In this document: positions 48,159 through 57,224 of the stretch, in pieces
Position numbering within the stretch: position 1 is the first letter of the stretch
Layout: each line of letters opens with the position of its first letter
Assembly: GCA_030765065.1 (NCBI GenBank)
Contig: CM060977.1
Location: 91,033,795-91,097,794 of the forward strand
DNA length: 64,000 nt
Source of the DNA: Deroplatys truncata
Lineage: Eukaryota; Arthropoda; Insecta; Mantodea; Mantidae
Direction of reading: 5' to 3'
Program-made: the position numbers and the translations under genes
Notes under the pieces: generated by a model
What the model was told of the DNA's origin: nothing
The model's database searches: none
What the model saw: the letters and a program-made list of their open reading frames with translations, nothing else

Positions 48159-49127
48159 TTGAGCGCCAACAGACGCAGGTTAGTGACATTTCTTAGAGTT
48201 GGGTGTGTGTGTATACATATCAGCATTTTCATAAACAAATTCTAGTGACAGTAACTATGTGAGTGCCAACAAACCTAAGAAAGTTTTCCTACAAGTTGTC
48301 CCGTGTATTTATCAAACACTATTACTGTTGTCTGACTGATTTTTGGAAACATTTCAGCTCTGTAAGTTACCAGCAATATGTGAACTCAACAATCTCAAGA
48401 AAGTGATATTTGCAATAGCCATTCTCTCCGTGTTCGCCATGCAACGTTCTGGTGAGTGATTTGATTGTCATTATTTAATCACCGTCGTTTCGATCGATTA
48501 TAATGTGTTTGAGGCAGTGCCAGTTCCTGTCTTATTGTAATAATTGACTTTTCAAGGGATATGTGTACACAATCAGTTCCGAACGATTTGTTCTATTAAC
48601 CTGTCGTACTGTGGCTGAATATAACACCGCTGTAGCTAGCGTTAGGTGCACGACGTCACGAATTCTTGTTTTAGACCTTATACTTCACGAAGGCCGCGCA
48701 TAGAGTAATGAAAACTACCACTCAGAGCCTTAAGTTAAATACATCCTAATTGTATCTTTAGTCTAGCGCCATCATACTAAGTTCATCGTAATCTTGGCTT
48801 CAGAATGTTACCAGTCCATTTGGTTATTCTATAGGTCTCAGATTTGTAAGAAATTAGTGCTACAGTTTTGCAATAAGGCAGGCAAGTGGTCTGACACTAA
48901 CCCATAATTATGCTTATATCTCTTTGTCAAAGGTATGTTTAGGAAGGCTACATCTTGGATGCCCGATGTCTAAATCTTCAGATGAAAAGCTTAATGCCGT
49001 GCTGGCTGAATTCGTGCAGTTCTTTAAACTGTCAAAACCTAGGGAAATGAGTAAGAAAGTTAGTTGCTAGTGAAATTACCTTTATTTAAGTAAGAAAACA
49101 GTTCCTTCTTTTCAGTAAAACATTAAT
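48159..49127. other. Spacer with one exon-like segment
   Basis: Apart from the exon candidate at 48358-48451 no feature is recognised in these 970 bases. Confidence 0.4.
48358..48451 (+). CDS. Possible small exon encoding a hydrophobic stretch (low confidence)
   Basis: An acceptor-like TTTTTGGAAACATTTCAG precedes CTCTGTAAGTTACC and a GTGAGTGA donor follows at 48452. In one phase the segment is open and reads LCKLPAICELNNLKKVIFAI then AILSVFAMQRSG, with a hydrophobic core like a signal or membrane segment. Either orientation of chance splice-like signals could produce this. No family match and no partner exon. Confidence 0.22.
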
Positions 49128-50095
49128 TCATGTTACACTTACTACAAGACACTGTTGTTTGTCCCTTTTGACAGTAACTGAAACGTCCTTTCTTATCACG
49201 AACAGGAAAATTCCCCACACTGTCATGCTGAATATTTTCACCTGGCCTTGGTTCTTTTCTTTTGGTGACACGAGTTCTGCTGAGGGACGTTCTTGCTTCT
49301 TCCCCTTTAAGTTTAAACCCTGACTAAATACCAGACGGAAATCCTTTAATGCCATTGGCTTGGAACTGCTATTAAACACATTTAAATCTCTTCGGTATAA
49401 GAGACATGCTTTATTGACACAAATATCTATAATTTGAGAAAATATGGTCAAGTACTATGTTTTGTATGTCAAGTATGTTTTAAATTCTGTTCTGTAAAGG
49501 GCTACCAACCTATCAGACAAATCAACTTCTCTCATATGAGAATTAAAGTGCTTTACAATTTCAGGGCATTTTATATAAACCCTTGATTTTGCTTCCTTAT
49601 TCTAACATTACTGGGTAGGCATCCGAATGAGAAGAACCTAATAACACACATATAACATACCAGTTAACAAGAGCTAACTTATTGCCATTATCAACAAGCT
49701 GGTGAAAACTGCCGTGCCTTTCTCTTTGAAGTACTTTGTTACTTTTCATTTTACACCCTCTCAATCAGTTCGATCTTACTTTTCCCAGGCTCAAAGTTCC
49801 ATATTCCTGACATAAATATACCATGAGTTCCAAAGGTGTGAAATAATTATCAAAATAAATGGCAGAAAATGGTGCATCCAAAATTGATCTTCAAAGTGTA
49901 ATTACAACTTTGCCTCCAAAGCTAAGATTTTCATCCTCGTCGGAGTTTACATTTATATACTGTCGCCATAATTCAGCCTTAGTTCCCTTATAAAGTATCA
50001 TTTCACTGACGGAGAATCTTTTCTCTTGCTCAATGGTACTGCAGCTGTTTCTATTTTGTTTTTCTGAAACAGGCATTGCCTAGAAATAACTCATG
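49128..50095 (-). pseudogene. piggyBac-type transposase relic
   Basis: Minus-strand blocks in family order: RFSVSEMILYKGTKAELWRQ (frame 50076-49891), YFDNYFTPLELMVYLCQEYG (about 49870-49795), RLRGCKMKSNKVLQRERHGS (about 49760-49700), LALVNWYV and VLLGSSHSDAYPV, CPEIVKHFNSHM-like reading (about 49570-49530), then frame 49451-49128 with DICVNKACLLYRRDLN and PMALKDFRL. The last 100 bases in another frame read DKKGRFSYCQKGQTTVSCSK, the Cys-rich end that binds the transposon termini. PiggyBac enzymes insert at TTAA. Frame changes and stops make it dead. The N-terminal third is missing. Confidence 0.85.
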
Positions 50096-50324
50096 TTTTT
50101 ACTGTTAACAGACTGGATATTTCCCCTTATTGCTTCTATATTTTCAAGGTCATTATATTCGCTACTTGGTTGATTCTATAGTGCTTTTCCCTCATACTTT
50201 GGCCAGCACATAGCGACTTATTCGCCGGTCGCCACAACTCGGATTCCCGCCGAGACAGGTATAATATCCCCGCGACGCCTCACGTTCTCATATTTACAGT
50301 TACAATTACAATGATAAGCACATA

Positions 50325-51135
50325 CCATATTATAAGGGATGCGAGAAATGTAGCCTTCCTCTATCTGCATATTTCTGGCATCGTCTCAGGAAATGTTCAG
50401 TCCCTTCCAGTATTCGAAAGTGAGCGAATTTCTCGCCTGATGCTTTTTTTTTGGGGGGGGGGGGTTTCTTGAAATGTATGGGGTTTGTTGCATACACCTA
50501 TTTTTCATGTGATCATCAGATTCGAGTAAATTTCTGTTATTCGATTTTGGTAAGTGATAAAGTAATTGATCCACACTTAATAATTGTCTTTGACGAAGCA
50601 TGGTTCCATTTGTATCGCTATGTTTCGTCGCAAAATAACGGATATTGGTGCACAGATAACCGATTTTACAAACGAAATTCCCTTGCATGACACGAAAACT
50701 AATGTGCAGCCTACACAGTAATAGGACTCACATTTCTTGAACAAACAATACATGTAGAGAGATACGGAATGACTTACGCCATTGTTTAAACAGCTGATCG
50801 ACGTTGAGTACAGTCTGGATTTTTCCAAGAAGACTTGCTACCGCGCATACAACCAATGAGTCATTAAATTTAACTCCGAAAAATAGAGCAATTAGTAAAG
50901 AATTGCGGTAGTCACGATCTCCTGATTTAACTGATGTGATTCTACCTACAGGGAACTTTAAACATAAGATTGTGCAACAAACCACATACATTGCAAAAAC
51001 CAAAAGAAAACATCAAGTGAGAAATTCACTCAATTTGGATACTGAACTCTCGAGTGTCTATGAAACTTTTCTGAGAAGATGCCAGAAATCTGTGGATAGA
51101 GGACATTTCTTACATCTCCTATGATAAGGTATGTG
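50325..51135. pseudogene. Two inverted remnants of an insect mariner-like element
   Basis: 50325-50465 is the imperfect reverse complement of about 50993-51135 (shared GAGAAATGT, CCTCTATC, ATTTCTGGCATC and GTGAATTTCTC-like words), and AATGTATGNGGTTTGTTGCA continues the pairing inward. The left copy on the plus strand encodes FDEAWFHLYRYVSSQNNGYW and CTDNRFYKRNSLA (50590-50690), the first catalytic block (D-E-A-W-F-H) of the HTH-type mariner-like transposase also seen at 34 kb. A G10 run lies at 50453-50463. The arrangement is a palindromic duplication of a truncated element. Confidence 0.65.
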
Positions 51136-51707
51136 CATATTATCATTATAATTGTAAGCATGAGAAATTGAGGCGGTTGCGGAGATTTAACTCTTTCAGC
51201 AGGAGTCCTAGGTTCCACGGCCGGCGCAATGGCTACAGTGTAAAGGAAAATCACTGTAATTGACTGTGCGCAGTAATCTGCGTATGCTGGCAATGTAATG
51301 ATCCCCATCAACAATCCTGTAGATTTGAAATCAAAAAATTACTAAACGCTGTATGTATACATTCACCAGTTTGTTCTGTAGAATATAGATTAGTATTATG
51401 CACTATTGCATCTATCAAATCATTATATAAATAAAAATAAACTACAGTGGCCTGGAATGACAAATGAGCCTTCCGCTGGATCCAAATTTTGAGCAAAATT
51501 ATCATCTTTACAGCTGCAAGAAACATATATGAATTAATCCACTGACTATAATATGAAACTATGATAATGGAGGTTAATAACAATGTAATATAAGAATCAC
51601 TACTCTAATGCATAACTGTAACTTTTTTCTTTCAAGATGAATCTCGTTCCACACTTGGACACCCCTGCAGACCTAGGAGCTTCTCCTTAGATCCTGTAAC
51701 TGTATTT
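51136..51707. other. Spacer leading into the satellite
   Basis: No gene recognised. The last part, 51646-51680, carries TCTCGTTCCACACTTGGACA and then CCCCTGCAGACCTA. This resembles the sequence directly after the satellite (TTTCGTTCCGTACAGACACC, about 54788-54807), and its reverse complement TAGGTCTGCAGGGG resembles the left end of the 29.5 kb element. Confidence 0.45.
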
Positions 51708-54700
51708 CGGGCTCGGTTCAGATCGGGCCGGGCTGGGTGATATAGTATAACCTATTCTCGAGCTCAATTCAGATCGGGCTGGGCCGGGTGGTACCTATAG
51801 TATAATCTATTCTCGAGCTCAATTTAGATCGGGTCGGGCCGGGTGGTATAGTATAACCTATTCTCCAGCTCAATTCAGATCGGGCCGGTCCGGGTGGTAT
51901 AGTATAACCTATTCTCGTGCTCAATTCAGATCGGGTCGGGCCGGGTGGTATAGTATAGCCTATTCTCGAGATCAATTCAGATCAGGTCGGGCCGGCTTGT
52001 ATAGTATAACCAATTCTCGAGCTCAATTCAGATCGGGTCGGGCCAGGTGGTACAGTATAACCTATTCTCGAGCTCAATTCAGATCGGGTCGGGCCGGGTG
52101 GTACAGTATAACCTATTCTTGAGCTCAATTAAGATCGGGCCGGGCCGGGTGGTGCAGTATAGCAATTCTCGATCTTGGTTCATAATGGGCCAGGTGATGT
52201 AGTATAACCTATTCTCGACCTGGGTTCATAATGGGCCAGGTGGTGTAACATAACCTATTCTCGAACTCGGTTCATAATGGGCCAGGTGGTGTATCATAAC
52301 CTATTCTCGAGCTCGGTTCATAATGGGCCAGGTGGTGTAGTATAACCTAGTCTCTAGTTCGGTTCATAATGAACCGGCTGGTGTAGTATAACCTATTCTC
52401 TAGTTCGGTTCATAATGGGCCAGGTGGTGTAGTATAACCTATTCTCGAGCTCGGTTCATAATGGGCCAGGTGGTGTAGTATAACCTATTCTCGAGCTCGG
52501 TTCATAATGGGCCAGGTGGTGTAGTATAACCTATTCTCTAGCTCGTTTCATAATGGGCCAGGTGGTGTAGTATAACCTATTCTCTAGCTCGGTTCATAAT
52601 GGGCCGGGTGGTGTAGTATAACCTATTCTCTAGCTCGGTTCATAATGGGCCAGGTGGTGTAGTATAACCTATTCTCTAGCTCGGTTCATAATGGGCCAGG
52701 TGGTGTAGTATAACCTATTCTTGTGCTCGGTTCATAATGGGCCAGGTGGTGTAGTATAACCTATTCTCTAGCTCGGTTCATAATAGCCCAGGTGGTGTAG
52801 TATAACCTATTCTCTAGCTCGGTTCATAATAGGCCAGGTGGTGTAGTATAATCTATTCTCGAGCTCGGTTCATAATGGGCCATGTGGTGTAGTATAACCT
52901 ATTCTCGAGCTCGGTTCATAATGGGCCAGGTGGTGTAGCATAACCTATTCTCGAGCTCGGTTCATAATGGGTCAGGTGGTGTAGTATAACCTATTCTCAA
53001 ACTCGGTTCATAATGGGCCAGGTGGTGTAACAAAACCTATTCTCGAACTCGGTTCATAATGGGCCAGGTGGTGTAACATAACCTATTCTCTAGCGCAGTT
53101 CATAATGGGCCGGGTGGTGTAGTATAACCTATTCTCTAGCGCAGTTCATAATGGGCCAGGTAGTGTAGTATAACCTATTCTCGAGCTCGGTTCATCTTGG
53201 GCCAGGTGGTGTAGTATAACCTATTCTCGAGCTCGGTTCGTAATGGGCCAGGTGGTGTAGTATAATCTATTCTCTAGCTCGTTTCATAATGGGCCAGGTG
53301 GTGTAGTATAACCTATTCTCGAACTGGGTTCATAATGGGCCAGGTGGTGTAGCATAACCTATTCTCGAGCTCGGTTCATAATGGGCCAGGTGGTGTAGTA
53401 TAACCTATTCTCTAGCTCGGTTCATAATGGGCCGGGTGGTGTAGTATAACCTATTCTCGAGCTCGGTTCATAATGGGCCAGGTGGTGTAGTATAACCTAT
53501 TCTCGAGCTCGGTTCATAATGGGCCAGGTGGTGTAGTATAACCTATTCTCTAGTTCGGTTCATAATGAACCGGCTGGTGTAGTATAACCTATTCTCTAGC
53601 TCGGTTCATAATGGGCCAGGTGGTGTAGTATAACCTATTCTCGAGCTCGGTTCATAATGGGCCAGGTGGTGTAGTATAACCTATTCTCGAGCTCGGTTCA
53701 TAATAGGCCAAGTGGTGTAGTATAACCTATTCTCTAGCTCGTTTCATAATGGGCCAGGTGGTGTAGTATAACCTATTCTCTAGCTCGGTTCATAATGGGC
53801 CGGGTGGTGTAGTATAACCTATTCTCTAGCTCGGTTCATAATGGGCCAGGTGGTGTAGAATAACCTATTCTCGAGCTCGGTTCATAATGGGCCAGGTGGT
53901 GTAGTATAACCTATTCTCTAGCTCGGTTCATAATAGGCCAGGTGGTGTAGTATAACCTATTCTCTAGCTCGGTTCATAATAGGCCAGGTGGTGTAGTATA
54001 ACCTATTCTCTAGCTCGGTTCATAATGGGCCATGTGGTGTAGTATAACCTATTCTCGAGCTCGGTTCATAATGGGCCAGGTGGTGTAGCATAACCTATTC
54101 TCGAGCTCGGTTCATAATGGGTCAGGTGGTGTAGTATAACCTATTCTCGAACTCGGTTCATAATGGGCCAGGTGGTGTAGCATAACCTATTCTCGAGCTC
54201 GGTTCATAATGGGCCAGGTGGTGTAGTATAACCTATTCTCTAGCTCGGTTCATAATGGGCCGGGTGGTGTAGTATAACCTATTCTCGAGCTCGGTTCATA
54301 ATGGGCCAGGTGGTGTAGTATAACCTATTCTCGAGCTCGGTTCATAATGGGCCAGGTGGTGTAGTATAACCTATTCTCTAGCTCGGTTCACAATAGGCCA
54401 GGTGGTGTAGTATAGCCTATTCTCTAGCTCGGTTCATAATGGGCCATGTGGTGTAGTATAACCTATTCTCTAGCTCGGTTCATAATGGGCCAGGTGGTGT
54501 AGTATAACCTATTCTCGAGCTCGGTTCATAATGGGCCTGGTGGTGTAGTATAACCTATTCTCTAGCTCGGTTCATAATGGGCCAGGTGGTGTAGTATAAC
54601 CTATTCTCTAGTTCGGTTCATAATGGGCCAGGTGGTGTAGTATAACGTATTCTCTAGCTCGGTTCACAATAGGCCAGGCGGTGTAGTATAGCCTATTCTC

Positions 54701-54777
54701 TAGCTCGGTTCATAATGGGCCAGGTGGTGTAGTATATTCTATTCTCTATCTCGGTTCAGATGCGGCCGGGCCTGGGC
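51708..54777. repeat. Satellite array of 51 bp and 46 bp monomers with higher-order duplication
   Basis: The first ~9 units (51708-52150) are about 51 bp: CGAGCTCAATTCAGATCGGG then TCGGGCCGGGTGGTATAGTA and TAACCTATTCT. From about 52157 the units are 46 bp: CGAGCTCGGTTCATAATGGG, CCAGGTGGTGTAGTATAACC, TATTCT (about 56 units). The last unit (about 54740-54777) returns toward the first type (TTCAGATGCGGCCGGGCCTG). Variant monomers recur at fixed distances: GAACCGGCTG at 52371 and 53567 and GGGCCGGGTG at 52601 and 53797 (1196 = 26x46), CATGTGGTGT at 52881 and 54031 (1150 = 25x46), GCCGGGTGGT at 53431 and 54259 (828 = 18x46). The 46 bp period is not a multiple of three, so it is not coding. Confidence 0.95.
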
Positions 54778-54837
54778 GTACCAAAGAGTTTCGTTCCGTA
54801 CAGACACCCCCCCCCTCTCTCTCAAGTACGCACGTAG

Positions 54838-55506
54838 TTTTCTAAAAATGCGTTTGCTGGATTCACGTGCCTGAATATGCATTTCTGGTGATATCTCGAC
54901 ATCGAACTTTTGGGTGTAATATAGTACTTTCTCTAGCTACTATGTATCTGGTCGAGAAAGTAAAAGAGTATAAGTATTTGAAAATGGAAACCAATAGCAA
55001 GAATTATCTGCAAATGGTTAATGCTACAAAGATTTTTATTTCACGTAAGTTGTGTGCTTTAAGCTTTTCTTACCTCTTACGGTTTACCAGTTATACAAAA
55101 ATCAGTCAAAATGAAGAGGGCCTCACAGGCTACTCCCAGAAAATTCAAGATATACATTTTATTGTCATGAAAACATTTTAAACATATATTTTAATCAAAA
55201 TCATTAGTTATTTCTGAGAAAATCACACAATTTCCATGCAAAGGGTAGTTTAGGGTGGAGAGTTTTCTCGAAGATCTTCGTGTCGCATTCTTAAAAGATG
55301 GACTCTAATACCAATTTTGGCATTTAATAGACTTTTCGCTCTTCAGTTATGCTGTTCACAGATTTCTTTTTTTTTTCTAAAATGCATATTTTGGATTCAG
55401 GGAATCTCAAAACATGTATTTCCAGTGAAATCTCGGTATGAAAGTTTTGATTGAAATTCAGCACTTCCTATGCTTACTATAGGTAAGTAGTAAAGAAAGT
55501 AAAAAT
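54838..55506 (+). repeat. R family repeat, tail end plus a further tail module
   Basis: 54838-54966 is the last part of an R tail (GCTGGATTCACGTGCCTGAA ... GGTCGAGAAAGTAAAAGAG). It is followed directly by a second, nearly complete tail module to GTAAAGAAAGTAAAAATG at 55506. This repeats the tail-tail arrangement seen at 44.3-45.6 kb. Diverged copy. Confidence 0.7.
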
Positions 55507-55666
55507 GCGATTAAATTGTTTCGTTACTAATTGACGCATATCTTACATTTCGTGTTGCAGAGTAGGTATCTCTAGCTCTGGAGAAGGTCTGCATATGTAG
55601 TTTTTAGCTTAAGATAGTATCCGAATCCCGCTGAATTAAAAACTAAGCTTCCGTTTCACACATTTT

Positions 55667-56062
55667 TACTTTCTCTACCACGTACTAATAGGTAGAGAAG
55701 GTACTGCACTCCACCCAAAAATTCGATACCGAGATTTCACCGGAAATACGTGTTTTGAGGACCCAAAAACATTTTTAGAAAAAGGTCCATGTGAATGTGT
55801 GTGAACAGCATAGGTAACTCAAAAACGAAAAGTCGGATAAATACCAAGCTTGGTATCAAGTTCAGTATCTTCCAAAATTGCGACACGGAGATTTTCAAGA
55901 AAATCCCCCTATTCCAACTACCCTTTACATGAAATATTTTTCGAAATGTTTGATTATCTAACGATTTATATTAAAATACCATAAATATGTTTATATGACA
56001 ATTAAAATGTATATCTGGAATTTTTGCGAATAGTGTGTAAAGTTCTCTTCATTTGAAGGAAA
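55667..56062 (-). repeat. R family repeat, truncated tail
   Basis: From TTTTTACTTTCTCTACCACG in minus orientation through the AAGTCGGATAAATACCAAGC and TTCAAGAAAATCCCCC blocks to TTCATTTGAAGGA, where R similarity stops abruptly at about 56062 because the sequence called X begins. Confidence 0.75.
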
Positions 56063-56065
56063 AGT

Positions 56066-56423
56066 AATGCCTCCACCTTCTTAAATCCTCAGCAGAAGGC
56101 AGCAGGGTATGTGTGGTAGGTACTGGACTGTTCTGTAGATTCTCTCCGGTTTCAATTGGCGGGAAGCCTTAGCAATGAACGGTTGTGTTGCTACAGTGTA
56201 CAGAATGGAACTTTGCATAGGCGGTTGGTCAATGCGAGCAAAGAAACTTGTGTCAATGAGGCCAGAGGCCAGAGGAATGTCAGGACGATCGGGGACTTTG
56301 CCCCGGTCGTGTGTCAGTTGCCGTAGTACCGAGCCGCTTTGCGGCTTAACCTGCGAAATGAGCACTAGGATGTGTATGTTCTGCAGGAATTTTTGTTTGA
56401 AGGTTGTGTTTTCGAGATGGAAT

Positions 56424-56429
<6 letters not shown>
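56066..56429 (-). repeat. Repeat X, distal half, on the 3' side of the Jockey insertion
   Basis: 56258-56429 is nearly identical to 63495-63674: TGTCAGGACGATCGGGGACT, GAGCCGCTTTGCGGCTTAAC, GAAATGAGCACTAGGATGTG and ATGTTCTGCAGGAATTTTTG all match. Read on the minus strand it stays open (TFHLENTTFKQKFLQNIHIL and onward) down to 56081. Beyond 56258 the two X copies part company. X may be the 5' region of a LINE family or another mobile sequence. A host origin for the open reading is possible but unsupported. Confidence 0.65.

Positions 56430-56433
<4 letters not shown>
56426..56433. repeat. Target-site duplication, 3' side of the Jockey element
   Basis: AAAATTTT, matching 62260-62267 at the other end. 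The uninterrupted paralogue at 63670-63678 has GTAAAATTTTGGG once. Confidence 0.75.
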
Positions 56434-56464
<31 letters not shown>

Positions 56465-57224
56465 CCGTGGGGGGAAAAATGCATTATTGCATTCGACCCC
56501 CAGCCGGTGTGCAATGGCTGGGGGGATATGTGGGGCTCGCCGCTCAGAAGCGGAATACCCACTAAAAAACCCTACCACGAGTTAATTGTATAATGCTGAG
56601 TGTTAACGTGCATTTGTTTGCATGCTTTTAGTCGGGTCCCGCATAGCACCCCGGTTAGTATGTGAATAGCTACTTAGCTGGCATGCATTGCATGCGAGCG
56701 CGTCAAATGTTACTTGCTGGTATTGCCCATGGAACCTGAGCAATACCAGTGGGTTATTTGCGAATGTTTCTTATATTGCTAGTATGTGTTAAATAATGCC
56801 TAAGATCTAAAATGTGTGTTGTTTGCAGGGAGTGCCTGCGTGTCACATGACTTAGCATTAACTTACTGCTAGGTTGTGCTATTATTGTTATATTAGATTT
56901 ATATAAATTGAACAATTTTGTATTGTGTCCTGTGCAGTCAATCGGGCACAGGCGTCAGTCTTGAGATCCGGCCTTCTTGGTCCTTCGTTGAGCTCGTTGT
57001 CCTGATGGTAGCCATTGTCGTCTGTGTGAACGACTCCATAATGCAGCGGCCCGTCTTACGCTGCGCACGTCGTTCACGTTGGGAGGCCCCTTCTCCCGGG
57101 CCGCCTCAGCTGTTGCTGAGGACTTGAGGGCTCTGCGACGGGCGTGGGCTGAAACAAGGGTAGAAAGCAAGAGAAAGATTAGTGCTGGGATATAGAAATA
57201 CGAAGTCTTGGGTCAGTGTCCTTG

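Noticed and set aside
51769..51975. Open minus-strand frame with a 17-residue repeat (GYTIPPGPTRSELS type)
   Set aside because: It exists only because 51 bp is a multiple of three; the 46 bp units of the same array are out of frame. Not a gene.
51708..54777. Regular repeats resembling a CRISPR array
   Set aside because: The units are contiguous 46 or 51 bp monomers with no unique spacers, in a eukaryotic genome; this is satellite DNA.
56175..56593. Open frames with poly-Phe or poly-Lys runs
   Set aside because: They are produced by reading through the Jockey poly(A) tail.
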